A stretch of 64,000 bases of DNA, from assembly GCA_027627225.1 (NCBI GenBank), contig CM051024.1, positions 45,431,847 through 45,495,846 on the forward strand. The letters are read 5' to 3'. The position numbers and the translations under genes were made by a program. Below, piece by piece: positions 11,372 to 23,580 of this stretch (the stretch's first letter is position 1; the number at the start of each line of letters is the position of its first letter). Below the pieces are notes generated by a model, which made no database searches, was not told the DNA's origin, and was given only the letters and a program-made list of their open reading frames with translations. This DNA is from Congeria kusceri (Eukaryota; Mollusca; Bivalvia; Myida; Dreissenidae).

Positions 11372-12918
11372 AGTGTTCCGTGAGTGCCATCGCGATTTTG
11401 AATAGAAATCCAAACCACGATATCGCGGTGACACGATAGTACGATGACTATGACACGATGGTACGATGATGATGGTGCGATGATACGATGCCGACTGCAC
11501 GATGATACGATGGTACGATGACAATAACACGATTGTACGATGACGATGGTTCGATGGCGACAGCACGATGACTCGATGGTGAGAGTGCGAGGTAGCATCG
11601 CGCCGTCGTCATCGTACCATCGCACCAGCGACATCGTGTCATCGTGCCATCGTCATCCTACCATCGTGTCATCATCGTCGTACAATCGCACTATCATCAA
11701 CGTACCATCATGTCATTGTCGTCATGCAATCGTCATCGTATCATCGTCATCGTGTCATCGTCATCGTGCAACTGTGTCGTCGTCTTCGTGCCATCGTCAT
11801 TGTGTCATCATCATCATCGTGTCATCGTCATAGTACCATTGCCATCCGTTGGCGCATGCGTTGTGGAATAGAATCAATGTGTGAATTATGAATGAACTGA
11901 TCCGACACTATTTTAATCGTTCAAATAGATATGGCGAAATTCTTATGGTTTTTCTCATTATTAGCGGACCCGGTAAACGTATATAGTTTTATTTTTTATG
12001 CATATCGTCTGCATTTTCCGTCTTTGTTCATATGGTCCGCAGTTTCTCGAAATTATCGCACCCGTGAAACGTATTACAAAATAAAGATAAAAAATTCATG
12101 TGTCCATCATATTAATTGTGATAAATGGTGCATTTGTAACTAATTCTACCTGTACTTAACTAGTGCATTTGTTAAAATAATCTTCAGTTTATATATTGAT
12201 GTTTGAAATATTATTAATAAAAACGGAATTAATTTACAAGTAAAATTATTATCAATTAAATAAATGAATATGTATAAGTATATATTTATAAGTATATATT
12301 AGCATATATAATTGTTTATCTTACTACACTTAGTTTCTTCTTGATTAAAAAACAATATTATACTTTATAAGACAAAATGCACATATCAATTGAACATTGA
12401 TACGTTAACGCGTAAACAATATCAAAACCACGCTGTTGTTCACTAACATCCCATATGGTCCGCATTTTCCTTCTTTGTTCATATGGTCCCATATAAACTA
12501 TGTCGTCCGCAGATTGTTCCGCGCTTTAGTGCGACCCGATGACACGATAGAACGATGGTGATGACACGATGGTACGATGATGATGACACGATGGTACGAT
12601 GTCGATGGGTGATGACACAATGGTGATGACACGATATGGTACGATGACGATGGTGATGACACAATGGTACGATGGTGATTACACGATGGTACAATGATGA
12701 GGGCACGATGGTACGATGACGATGACACGATGACGACGGTACGATGACGATGATGGTACGATTACACAATGTTACATCGCACTATCACCATCGTACCATG
12801 GTGTCATCCCCATCGTACCATCGTCATCGTACCATCGTGTCATCGACATCTATCGTACCATCGTGCCATCACGGTTTAGATTTCTGTTCAAAATCGCGAA
12901 GACCTTAACGGAACACCG
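11372..12918. mobile_element. Foldback-like element with minisatellite arms
   Basis: The outer ends are inverted copies: GTGTTCCGT...CGCGATTTTGAA...AGAAATC...AAACC at 11373-11435 and its complement at about 12870-12918. Inside, four blocks of CGATGGTACGATGA-type minisatellite alternate in direction: 11438-11595 forward, 11600-11850 reverse, 12535-12778 forward, 12782-12870 reverse. Each arm is therefore itself a hairpin, and the two arms are inverted copies of one another, since the two hairpin centres (near 11597 and 12778) also match in inverse. The roughly 650-bp middle contains a direct repeat around TTCATATGGTCC (12025-12040; 12475-12490). ORFs across the arrays are repeat artefacts. Confidence 0.75.
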
Positions 12919-12919
12919 C

Positions 12920-13384
12920 AAATTACCTAGTAGTGGTGTTAATAGTAAGTCTGCTGTCATGTAGGAAGTACATAGAAGTTTGCTGTAACCGCAGTTTTGT
13001 ATTGAAAGTGTAACAAGTTGACTTTACGTCGAAATGTTCGCAGTATAATATTAACGTAAAATCAATTTGTCACGTATTGCAGTCGCATAAAATACAAAAA
13101 AAATGGAATTATGTGTTTAATTAGTTTATTCAAAACGTATTTTAAAACAGTATTTCTATTAATAATTTAAAATAATATAACTGCTACAACATGGTCATGC
13201 AAATGTTATAATCAACAATTAGTTCAAACACACAAATATTATCATTTACCTTTGAAATGGACTTAAATATAAATAGTTTATAACTGGTTTACAAGCTATT
13301 TTTAATATTAAAATATATCTTATCATCAATTTTGAAAACAATTCAGTAAAACAAATCACGATGTATATTATATTAAACCTATTT
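12920..13384. other. AT-rich spacer
   Basis: No ORF, repeat or RNA gene recognised. Confidence 0.4.
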
Positions 13385-13580
13385 ATTTAAGCTCGAATGT
13401 GTTAAAAAGCAGAGGCTTATTGATAGAGACATTTGTGAGTCCGTTTCCTGGGTAGAGCCAGTACTTGGTGCCTTATGAGAAAGATCATTTGAACGCTCCC
13501 AGAGTGGGGATCGAACTCACGACCTCCCGATCTCAAGGCCGACTACATAATCCAGTACAACACTGCGACCAAAGGGGTAA
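13385..13580 (-). mobile_element. tRNA-derived SINE (possible V-SINE / RUDI-like)
   Basis: On the minus strand a tRNA-like head starts near 13570 with an A-box-like 'GGTCGCAGTGTTGTACTGG' and a B-box GAGTTCGATCCCC (complement of 13504-13521). A conserved-looking tail with 'CACCAAGTACTGGCTCTACC' follows. The head cannot fold into a normal acceptor stem, so it is not a tRNA gene. The tail resembles the central domain I recall from molluscan V-SINEs; that family name is tentative. Confidence 0.65.
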
Positions 13581-13857
13581 CCACAAAGCTATGCTACACC
13601 TTTTATAAAACGCGTTTTGTTAAAAAAAAATACAAGAAGAAGAACGGACGTTCATGAACTACTTTCGTTATATTGTTCCACGATACAAACGCGCTTTAAC
13701 TTAATAAATTTTCATAAATAACTTCAATAATGACACACTTCGTGTCTGGTATATTTCTACAATATCATAGAGCATTTAAGTTTCAATCCTCTGTAATATT
13801 GTTCATATACTTCTTTAGGACTAGAGGCACCGGCAATTCGACCACTAATGTAGACCG
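13581..13857. other. Spacer between SINE and ankyrin pseudogene
   Basis: AT-rich, nothing recognised. Confidence 0.4.
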
Positions 13858-15053
13858 TCATTGACAAGAAGCCAAACTGTGCAGTTGACACAATTTTTTC
13901 AGCCTGTCCACGCTCGCCGAACGCTTTGTCGTTTCATCCCTACACATCTTATACAACTGCCGCTGAACGGCGTTGGTCGGTTTGCCATTCAGCGGGTATT
14001 TCAATGATCTAGATATTGACCCTTTGGGACATGCTATCCAAGAGTGTTACCAGAACCTCGGATACGTATTCCTTAACCGCCACATCGTCGTGTTTAAATA
14101 ATTTCTCAATTGTTTCAAAGTTAACCAATATTTCTTCTACGAATGTGTTTAGACGGAGTACCCCGTTAGATTCCACGTTAGGATCGGATCCATTCTGGAT
14201 GAGAAGACGGAAAGTCGTAATGCTGCGTTCATCCAATCAAAGGAAAATGCAAATTTTCATAAATGCATGCAAAGCGTTTCCGTTCAAATTCCAGTCTTCT
14301 ATGTGACCAATAACATTTGGCTCCGCCCCATGTCTAAGTAACGTTTCAGTTGCCTTGGTAACGAAACGTCTCATGGCTGTAGTTTCATCATCAAAATGAC
14401 GTAGCAGATTCCGAATTTCCCCAAACAAGCAATGCAGCAAGGAAGGAAATGCTGATCGGGGCCGAATGCTGTTTGAATATTTAACGCTTCATGTTTAGTT
14501 TCATACTTAACTTCGTTGAAAATTAGATCCACTCGGGCATTTAGAGGAACAACCATACAAGCAGTGATGTATGTTAAAGACTGACCAAAGTTTGACACGG
14601 GGACATGACTTATAAGGCTAAACAGTGGATATGTTCTAAATGGTAAGGTTGACAGGGAATTTTGACGATGTTTCAGTAACACCGATGTAACAGTCAGCAG
14701 CGACGTGTACGATTCTTTCTTAAAGGACATGCTATAGGAATAAAGCAAGTGGTACAGATTCATACCGCTGAACAGAGTGGTCAGGTTCGCCTGGCAGCTG
14801 AATAAGACATCCGTACACTCTTCATTGGATAGTTTCAAGGCCGTACCGACGGCGTCTTTTATTTCATCTGGCGCTGGCTCCTGCTTTAGAAGAAGTCTCA
14901 GGGCACTCGGGAAATTGCACGAACACGCGCATGATAGGTAATTATTAGCGACCACTCCGCACCGAGCTTTCACATAGGAGAAGTCCAATAAAGTCTTAAC
15001 ACATCCCACGTGACCGCACTCCGCGGCCACGTCTAATGACGTGACGCTGCTAG
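13858..15053 (-). pseudogene. Ankyrin-repeat protein pseudogene (3' exon)
   Basis: The minus-strand frame opens near 15053 with TSLDVAAECGHVGCVKTLLDF, a classic ankyrin helix pair, then ALRLLLKQ and later LLRHGAEPNV and FRLLIQNGSDPNVESNG, again ankyrin signatures. An AG acceptor (GGAACTAG) may start the exon at about 15044. Three lesions break it: a frame change near 14440 (HFLP to SLLHCLFGEIRNLL), an in-frame TGA at 14239-14237, and another frame change near 14030 leading to KYPLNGKPTNAVQRQLYKMC..., which ends at TGA 13860-13858. The C-terminal segment is basic and unrecognised. Ankyrin proteins are protein-binding scaffolds; no specific role can be given. It lies between the two IAP copies on the same strand. 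Confidence 0.75.
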
Positions 15054-15164
15054 TTCCATGGAGGGAAATAAATGATACTTCAGTGGGAGGTTTGACCCAT
15101 GTAAATTACGTCTTTTGAGCTGAAAAATCACCGGGTCGCTTTAACTTTTCGTAATTCATATTTT

Positions 15165-15405
15165 TATGCCCCCGGCATCTCAATGCGATAGGCATATAGT
15201 GACTGCCCGTGACAAGGTGAATTAGATTTTACCGTTTCGTCTAGCACCAACACCGCTAACTACAATATTTGAATACTTACACAGCTGTTGTTTATGACCA
15301 TTCCCTATCCTCCCATATCACCCAACCTCACTTTGACCTTGACGTTTACCTAATTTTCACTTAGAATAAGTCAAATGGGCTGTTTCTTGGTTAACTAGAT
15401 TTTAG
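15165..15405 (-). repeat. Family D repeat element, single unit
   Basis: It begins with a hairpin-like end, CCCCCGGCATC...GATAGGCATATAGTGACTG, which is the inverse of the end at 61665-61705. It continues with TTTTACCGTTTCGTCTAGCACCA..., matching the complement of the ~160-bp units at 61120-61640. This copy holds one unit; the other has about three. Confidence 0.75.
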
Positions 15406-16149
15406 AAAATATGAATTATTTTTGCAGTATATCAATGCAGCTGGCATTATCATTTGTTTCCATAGGACTTATATTGACACAGATTTTCTTCAAAAATATG
15501 GAATGCTAATACACAAGCAAAAGCATCTACGAAAAAAAAGTCAACAAAAAGACGATATTTATAACGGTTCCCAATCGAATATGATTTTTTTCAAAATATA
15601 CACAGTATTTCACTATTTGTGTATACCCGATTTATATTATTAAATCTGACAGGAAGAAAGTTACTGGAAATACCGAAATCTCTGCCGATAATCTTTTAAG
15701 CCGCTCTCCGTGGGATCTAAATCAATACATCGTAATTTTAGTAATAGTTCTCAATAATATGGTGTTTATTCGTCCGAAATATGTTTCTTAGTTACGAAAG
15801 GCATTGTTCAAAAGCACTTGGTACGAACGGAAAATACTATAATGTACATGCTGGTTTACACAAGGGCCATCACCAGTCATTGCATGCAGAAAATAGCGAT
15901 AGCAAGTTATGAAAATGTTAATTTTTTCAGTAACATGTCCATTAGAAACACTTTCTGCAAAGTTTTATTTTTAACTAAAATTTATTAAATTTTTGGCATT
16001 AAATCAAATTTGCAATTAGAAAACATTGTGGTGCAGCCTGAGAAACAAATCATCATTTTTTAGCCTAAAGGTCAGTGTCATGTTTATCTTGGCGACCTTG
16101 TATCATGGTGCGATTTTAGTATTATCATACGTTTTTTTTGTATTTTGTC
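15406..16149. other. AT-rich spacer
   Basis: No supported gene. A 73-codon plus-strand ORF near 15422 shows no recognisable domain and is probably chance. Confidence 0.4.
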
Positions 16150-17490
16150 ATAAATCTATGTCGATTTTTAAGCGTAGCTGGTCTCAGATCACTTTTGACG
16201 TAGATTTTTGTAAATAACTACCAATGAAAAGCTAGAAATAATTCTGCAGCGGTAAATTTTAAGGTCATTATTTTATTGGGCAAATTTTCTTCCGCGGGAG
16301 AAATTTAGGGAATGCAAACTTACAGGACTGGTTTAACATCTTGCAAAAATGTGTTTGCAAATCTTTTAGGATTCGAACTTACATAATTGTTAACATAAGC
16401 AGTTAAAATAGTGTTATAAACATATCTTCAACATACACTTTGGAACAAAGCATACGTATGAACATAAACAGAATATTATATTCATTCCCAGAATGAAATA
16501 ACTATTTTGTTAAGCCTTACGGCTCGCTCTATACATAGTGATTGTTTCTGTCACCATGTATCCTAGTGCGTTCAAAACGAGAAGCATAAAACTATATACC
16601 ACCTTTGTCGAAATGCCAATTTTAGAATCTAAGCTATTTTTGGTGAAAGTACATTTCGCGTATAAATCATGTATTTACTATAAGCAAATTATTAAATGAA
16701 AACTAGATCTATATATATAGATAAATTACTAAAACAATTATGAAACAATGAAGAAAAAACTATATACAGGTGATTATCGATTTCAACACACAACTGTCAA
16801 TCTAAGTATTTCCTTGAATGCCATTTTCAAAAGCGATTAAAAGGGTACGGAGCCAACAAGCTTTCTGGTGGACAGACACCCGGACAGACAGCTTGTTTAC
16901 ATGCTCACAAACCTAAACTTCATGTGGGGGCATGCGTAATTGATTCGCGGAGGCGAGGCTTACAATCTACTTTTGACAAAAATAAGCAGGATTTGTCAAC
17001 AAAAGTAGCATAGAGTGCAATATCTCCGGTTAAACACATTCCAGATTATGCTAAAAATAGCGAATTATTTTGAATTGCACATTTCTATCAGCTTCTCCAG
17101 TAGATGCTTTTCAAAAACACTCGTCTGATACATAATTATTTTCATTCCATCCCGCAATTATTTTTTATATTGTTAATTTCTTAATTTGTTTTCACGAATT
17201 TATACCATTATGTTAACGGACATTATTTTGGTTATTTATGTATAACTTATGAAAACACTGGGTAGTATGATTGGTTTTCTTCACGGTACAACTATTAATA
17301 ATGATTGAATTATTTACTATTATTTTTAAATTAATGTGGGATGTCCGAAACAATCTAGGGTCCGAGAAGTCTCCTTGTAGTGTGGACCAAAAAATCAGGG
17401 GTTCTCTATTGTATTATGTTTAGAGTAAAAATGATATCTGATATGACAATTTCAACGCCGATTGTTAAAGACATTTCTTGTTTAATCTGA
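16150..17490 (+). repeat. Segmental duplication, copy 1
   Basis: Collinear with 26925-29085. Shared words in order include 'agatcacttttgac', 'gcagcggtaaatttta', 'attgggcaaat', 'ttagggaatg', 'gttataaacata', 'ctccagtagatg', 'actcgtctgatac', 'cccgcaattatttt', 'ttgtattatgttta' and 'aaagacatttcttgttta'. Divergence is high and copy 2 carries later insertions. No coding potential was recognised in either copy. Confidence 0.8.
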
Positions 17491-19690
17491 AACTTAAGAA
17501 AGTGTTGGTGAAAACGGGCCCTAATTAGTAGTTACCATAACTTTACTGGTAATTAGGACACAACTGAGTGGTACAAGTTTCTGGTCAACGAAATAAACAC
17601 TTTGGGTCCTACTTTAACTGTACTTTTGTGTATGAATAACCGTTAAATTGGAATAAGCGATGATTTCAAAAAGCTTTTTTTTATTGTTGGCTGTAATAAT
17701 TGTATCTTATCCGATTTTCTATTCATTTGTTCATGCAAAGAGCGTTTTCAAGCTTAAATTCATTGTTTCTGTTGTTTGCTGTTGTAATTAGTTCAAGCAA
17801 GATTAATACATGTAGTTGTTGACTTGGCATAATTTGTGCGAAATCCGTAGGACTAGGACACTATGACTGAACCTTTATCATTCCAGACCTTCAGTTCTTT
17901 TTATGAGTGTTACTTATTTAATTTTTGGCATTAATCAACTACTTATTAGGATAATCTGTCTGTATCCCATAAACACGTTATTATAATTTTATGTTTAATC
18001 TGACATATTAGTTAATGGCGTTGTACTTAGAACATTCGTTATGCAAGATAAAGCAGTTACACTCGTTATAAAATATGTTTCATAACTTGGCCTAAGGCAT
18101 AAAACTAATGCCTAAATTACGTGTAACTTTGGAAAAATAACGTATTCAGAATCCGTTTCTAATAACTATTTTAAGACAGTGTGCTCAAATGACACAACAA
18201 TGAAATATATGCAAATATATAATTATATATACCTCAGAGGAATCCCGCATTCTATTTATATTATTATTTCATAATTTTTCAAAACCACTAGGCTACTCAG
18301 ATTAATGAAATTAATGGGATTTTACCTGTCGTAAAACTAATTCCAGAGGAAATTATGTATCGCCTATTCAGTATTGTTCAATGGGTCCAGTAAAACGCAC
18401 CATTGAACGATGATCTTAACCAAACAACTATACCATAGGCCTTAAATTACACAGGTAAAATTGCTATACATTTCTTATGCTCGAAATTCTCAAAAAATGT
18501 CATTTTCAAGAAATTGCAGTTTTACAGTGTCAGAACATTTATCTTATGCATAAATGTTGGTTTTTTTTGCCTTTTTGCTTACAAATTATGCATTTGGAGC
18601 AACAGTTATTTTTACAATCGCTACTGATTTAATTTTAGGTATTAATCAAAACTACTAGTAATACAAAAAAAACGAAATGCTAAGCAAAACATAAATCCAC
18701 GTGAATTTTATTAATGTGTTGCAGTTTTTATCACATTTATGAGACAGTTCCGTATTTAGTTCCAGATAGTTCCGAAAATGATTTATAACTGCGCAGCATT
18801 GGACCTATTTTTTAATACAATGGGAAAGTTTAAAATTCGTTAAAACTTACACAAGTTTCGTATAAGCAATGTACAACTATAGAAAAGGTTTGTCAGCATG
18901 ATAACATTGTCATCTGATGACTAAAGATAGACGAACTTTAAATGGCTATTCGTATGACGTTTAAATTGTAATTTTACCTTATTTAAAGGTGATACAAATA
19001 GTTTAAACAGTGTTTTAATAACAGTCTCATAAACACGTATTTTTGAACCCAGTTGAATCAACAGCTCATTTATACATGTGAGGGCTACTTTACCTACATC
19101 TCAGCGTTAATGCCGCTTGAATCTTGGATGTTGAATGCACGTGCTTTAAGGTAAAAAATGACGTGCTAGTTTGACAAAAATATATCTATTTCTCCATCAT
19201 AAAATGTCATTTAAAATCACAACCCAATATATTTTACAATAAAACCCCAACGCATATATTAACTTTTTGTGTTAACAAAGAGTGTGTCAACATAAATAAA
19301 CAACCTGTTGTAAAAATATTTGTTTTACATTTTCGGAATTAAATTTTTATCAAAGCACGTTACAATTAAACTAGGTATGCATTAAAACAATAACAAGTAG
19401 TGCGTATTTTATATTGTCAAATTAAAACACACTTGCTTGTCACTGTAAACGAGAAAGGGTTTTGCACAGGGAAAACGCTCCAAATCCAAATAGAATGTCT
19501 GTACTGTCAAGTACATACTAGTATGTCAAGTCAGGACTGCTTCGCAATACTATATGTTTCTACAGGCAACAGATATCCATCTCTAGGTGCTAGTTAAATA
19601 GCAGTCGATCATTCCCGTCATATCGGCAGTACAGCATCTCAGTCTGGGTCCTGCAATCATGCAACGGCACTGGTAAGTAAACGTAATTCT
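17491..19690. other. AT-rich non-coding sequence
   Basis: No ORF with support, no SINE or LINE signature noticed. Composition is uniform and low in GC. Confidence 0.4.
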
Positions 19691-19830
19691 TCAGGAAACA
19701 ATTGCCTTGACATTCCCTTGTATACGTGCCCGACCGATGACGCATTTCCTCAGTGCGCCTGCGCATCTCTCGCATGTGACCATATAACCACATGGTAGGA
19801 ACACTACGCATGCGTCGCTGTCCATGCATA
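19691..19830 (-). pseudogene. IAP copy B exon 5: degenerate RING
   Basis: The frame CKVCMDSDACVVFLPCGYMVTC...RKCVIGRA ends with NVKAIVS and TGA at 19693-19691. Compared with an IAP RING, the zinc-binding His is Tyr and the last Cys is Gly. TAA lies three codons before the first Cys, so the 5' part seen in copy A (DENQKLKQH) is not readable here. Confidence 0.8.
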
Positions 19831-20170
19831 CTTTGCACATTATTTATTATTTCATGCATAATTCTCTTCGACGACGTGTTTTATAACTAAAACATTGGAT
19901 ACGAAGAGTGTCAGTTTAATCGTTAGTGAAACAAAAACAAGTTACATCTTGTAAGCGTACTGTCAAGCTATATAATACATTTTTTATCTTTAATTGGAAT
20001 AGCTGTCACAGGAGCATTTTTATTAGGTTTCTCGGAATTATTATTTATAATAAGCATATTAAACTGATGTGTCCTCCTTTAAATGCGTCAATATAGAAAT
20101 GAGCTGTTATCTTTTGGAAGGGAGCAACAATACAGTACAAATACAGATCACACTTTAAATAAAAGCCCAC

Positions 20171-20338
20171 CTATTTCAGATGTTATCTCTGTCTTAGGCG
20201 CATTGATAGATTTGTCGCATTGCGTTCTATTTATTTTCATTGACGTGTACGTAGACGTCGGTAGTGAGTTGTCCGTATGCTCTGTGGTTATATTTTCTAG
20301 CAGGTATTCTAGGACTTCATTTTGGAGACGAAGTATTT
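20171..20338 (-). pseudogene. IAP copy B exon 4: UBA last helix and linker
   Basis: LQNEVLEYLLENITTEH aligns with PEELIEYLLASQQ of copy A, followed by a Thr/Ser/Lys-rich linker ending TSEIG at a GAAATAG|GTGGGC donor in phase 1, as in copy A. No AG acceptor is visible at the 5' end, where copy A has CTCCAG. The start coordinate is approximate. Confidence 0.6.
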
Positions 20339-20459
20339 TAATAAAAAAAACGCAAACTCTTTTTTTCAGAATATATGTATGTTGTGTATAGAATGACCAC
20401 ATATACAAGCTTAGATGTGTACGTATCATTCGCTTGCTTAAATACACAGTAGACAATCT

Positions 20460-21063
20460 TATCTACAGTTCACAGTTCAGGAATTTTGTTCGTAAGCGAG
20501 CGATCTTTTTTATCACATGCTTTTTGCCGAAAGAACCTTCTAATTTTACCAGAACAACTAAATCTTAAAACTTGTGTACTGACGGGAAGTCGTTTCATGA
20601 GGACGACGTCATTTCACCAAAATAACCTTCTGCGATTGGTCAGTCATATAATATGTAACCAATGAAAACGCTCAAAATGTTATCTAACACATGTGGAAGT
20701 ATTCGAAATGGCTGTATTACACGTAAAACCAGGCATAGCATGTGATAGCAACTTTAATAACTGAAGTAGATGCAATTGATCTTACGACGAGATTTGACTG
20801 ACAATGTGTTCAGCCATTCAGAAAGCTTGGACTTATTTGTTTGACGGACATGGCTTGTATGATTTAAACATAGTTTATTTCCACAATATTTACAAAATTA
20901 CATACACATACGATTTGCCATAAGAACATATTGGAAAAGGGTTTAGAGCTAAAGTTCTACAACGTTATCGAGGGTAATTCCCTGGGAGAGTTAGTTACAT
21001 ATTGTAATGGTGACAAGCGCACTTTGAACACGTGTTGTCATTAGGAAATCAAAAGTAAATTAT
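20460..21063. other. Intron sequence of IAP copy B
   Basis: Lies between the linker exon and the (AAT)n array. No feature recognised. Confidence 0.35.
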
Positions 21064-21064
21064 G

Positions 21065-21108
<44 letters not shown>

Positions 21109-21150
21109 TAATAATAATAATAATAATAATGATGTTGATAATAATAATAT
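21064..21150. repeat. (AAT)n microsatellite
   Basis: About 85 bp of AAT units with minor interruptions. It abuts the 3' side of the minus-strand LINE fragment and probably began as its (ATT)n tail. Confidence 0.95.
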
Positions 21151-22130
21151 TAACATTTAAAAACACAATATGAAAAAATTAGTGAATAAAATATATAGTA
21201 AATAGACAATCATATGCAACTATAGATAGGTGTAAGTCCTGTCCAGCGAGCAGTTAAGTTTTAACGTTAAACTTTAAACAAAACGCTTTGTCGTAACAAT
21301 ATATCTTTGAACTTCTGTAAAAATATTTGTATTGTCTTCATTATTAAATGAGGGGTTACCGTAGGGGAGCAAATCAATATTTAAGGGATGAAATGTGCGC
21401 AGTGCATTAAAAAGAGATATTCGCTGCATGCGGTAATTAGGGCATTAAAAGAAGTAATGTGTAATATTTTCAACATCATTTCCACATGAACAAAGGGGTG
21501 AGTTTGCAAGGTGATTCAGGAATAGGTCGGAGTTTGGGTTGCTGCAGTTATTTGTTAGTCTAGCATGTAAAATCGATGTTTTTCTATCCCCTGTGTAGAA
21601 ATATTAGTGGTTATCTTCGCATAAAAGAAACATTTGTTTCAAGGAAGCTTTAAATTGTGAAAGGGTTTCTGTGTTGTGGATAACGATATGTAAGGAGTTC
21701 CATAGATCTATGGCAGATGGCAAGAACGAACTCGAATATAATAATGTTCGCCTTGATAAAAAGGTATAGTCTAAGATTACGAGATGACAGTTCTTGAACT
21801 GTTTGTGGAAGAAGGTTAGAAAAGTAATTAGGACACTGTGCGTTATGCATTTTGTAGATGCTAATCAGTTTTAAATATCGCCGTCGTTTGTCTAGACTAA
21901 GCCATTTAACTTCAGTATAAAGATTTATATGATATACAGATCTAGTTAGGCCTGCAACAACACGCGCGGCTTCATTTTGGATTTTTTCTTATAATTCCTT
22001 ATCATACAAAAGACAACCATCCCACACAACGCACGCGTATTCTAATATTGGCTTGTATAAACTTTCGTTCACTCTCAACAGTGTTTGACGAACTTTATCC
22101 TAGGGAGGCGTCGTTTTAAATCCCATATCG
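21150..22130 (-). mobile_element. CR1-like LINE 3' fragment
   Basis: On the minus strand the region after the reverse transcriptase is readable: KEL-stop-EKIQNEAARVVAGLTR, then LYTEVKWLSLDKRRRYLKL, YKMHNAQCPNYFSNLLP and SSRNLR. This matches EKIQTEAARISSGCTR...KMKSRNTPNYLQSLVP in the element at 38.9-40.1 kb, so both belong to one broad lineage. It is 5'-truncated, has stops and frame changes, and inserted into an intron of IAP copy B. Confidence 0.8.
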
Positions 22131-22221
22131 TATCGTCAATTGAATTAAAGACTATTTATTTGCACTATTTTGACTACCAGTGTACACATTTCAATACGCC
22201 TAAACACACTCAAAAGCGTAC

Positions 22222-22351
22222 CCTCTGTATGGCTCTTTTTGACGACGTTCCTCAATGCCAACAGTACCAGCTCACGTTCAAAGCCCATGTCCACACAGGT
22301 TTTAATCAGTGCAGTGTCACCTTCATCGTACGATGCTCGTTGCCATGGTAA
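22222..22351 (-). pseudogene. IAP copy B exon 3: UBA domain N-terminal part, open
   Basis: 130 bases from an AG (ATATATGAG) to GAGG|GTACGC, phase 0 to phase 1 as in copy A. It reads LPWQRASYDEGDTALIKTC followed by VDMGFERELVLLALRN, a UBA core with the MGF motif. No stop occurs. It had been hidden because its plus-strand shadow ORFs are longer. It belongs to the broken copy B, so it is probably not translated in context. Confidence 0.65.
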
Positions 22352-22689
22352 CTCATATATGAAGTAATGTTGCCAGGTGGTGTGTAACGGTTTTTAGTTA
22401 TTGCAGAATGGTGCGCAGTTGTTACATTTAAAAAAAAAAATCTCAGAAATTAAAAAGTGTACTGTTTATGCTGAATGCATATTCTGCACAATAATGGAAT
22501 CGGGTTTAGGGAATTCCAATATGATCCTCTATTACTAGACATGTAAATTTTTATAGGCCAATCGTATTAGATTAGAAGTTACAATTGGCATGTGCTTCTC
22601 CCACATGTCGTCATCCACGGATTACTGATATTTCGAACATCGAACAAGCAATAAACAGTGGACTTAATACTACACATACACTATCACTG

Positions 22690-22878
22690 TGTCGCTCTTG
22701 GGATGGCACATCAAGTCGCCCGCTCATCTGAACCATTTCAATGAATAATTGACCCTTGCTCTGCCTGACGTAATCGCAGCTAGGGAACCAGTAAGCATGC
22801 TCGCCCAGGGTTATTCATTTCGCTCCCAACTTTTCAAACAACCGCCGCATTGGAAGCAACGCGCTTCATCTTCTGTAC
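22690..22878 (-). pseudogene. IAP copy B exon 2: rest of BIR2, frameshifted
   Basis: The acceptor ACTAG is followed by two bases that complete the Gly codon of exon 1, then TEDEARCFQCGGCLKSWERNE and TAA. One frame over, LGEHAYWFPSCDYVRQ continues the BIR to its last Cys and on to FIEMVQMS. A deletion or insertion of one or two bases near 22815 explains the shift. The 3' end near 22690 is uncertain because the CAG|GTGAG donor of copy A is not conserved. Confidence 0.75.
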
Positions 22879-23580
22879 CTAGTAATATTAATTCTTGGTC
22901 AAAATGTTATGGTCATACTGACTACCAGCCATCGAAAGGTTTGGCGATTGTCACCATCATTACTGAAAAAAGGCATTGTTCAGAAATTTAGTATTTGCGT
23001 GTCTGTGTTTGCCCACATTCGGTATTATTATTTATTGTTTTTGAAATTTACAAATATTTTATGAGTTTTTGCGGGAGTCCTATTTAATTTTAATTTACCA
23101 GTGCGGTTTTCTTTTGAAGTACTAGTCACGTCGTTCAAAATCTGCCACACACTTCTGTTTTGAGGATTAGCTCTCTCTTGTCCAATATAGTTGACATCGT
23201 TTATCGTTACACTTAAATATAATACTGTCTGTATGCTAAATTTCTTCAAAAGAAGTCGACAGCAACTATTGTTAGGTTTCGATAATAATTAGCAAAATTA
23301 GAAGTAACACACAATATCGACAACATTAGCAAATGGGTATTGCCCATTCGTATAAAAAACACATGGTAACCTTTGCAAATATTACAAGAACATGCGCAGG
23401 AATATTTTTAAAAAATAGTTATGACACAACTAATTGAACAGCCCACATACCGGAGAGGACCTAATGGTAAATATTGGTTGATTTATGGCATCAGTAAAGA
23501 TCATTTTATCGATATTTGCATTCATATTTAAGAGTATGTTAACGTAATATTTGTCTTCTAATTAAAGGCAATGCTCTTAC

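Noticed and set aside
11354..12769. Several ORFs rich in HHRTIVSSSSYHR
   Set aside because: They are translations of the minisatellite arms of the foldback element.
13490..13575. tRNA gene on the minus strand
   Set aside because: It has B-box-like text but no acceptor stem or proper anticodon arm, and continues into a SINE tail.
22085..22367. Plus-strand ORFs of 65 and 88 codons
   Set aside because: Shadows of the minus-strand UBA exon of IAP copy B and the adjoining LINE fragment.
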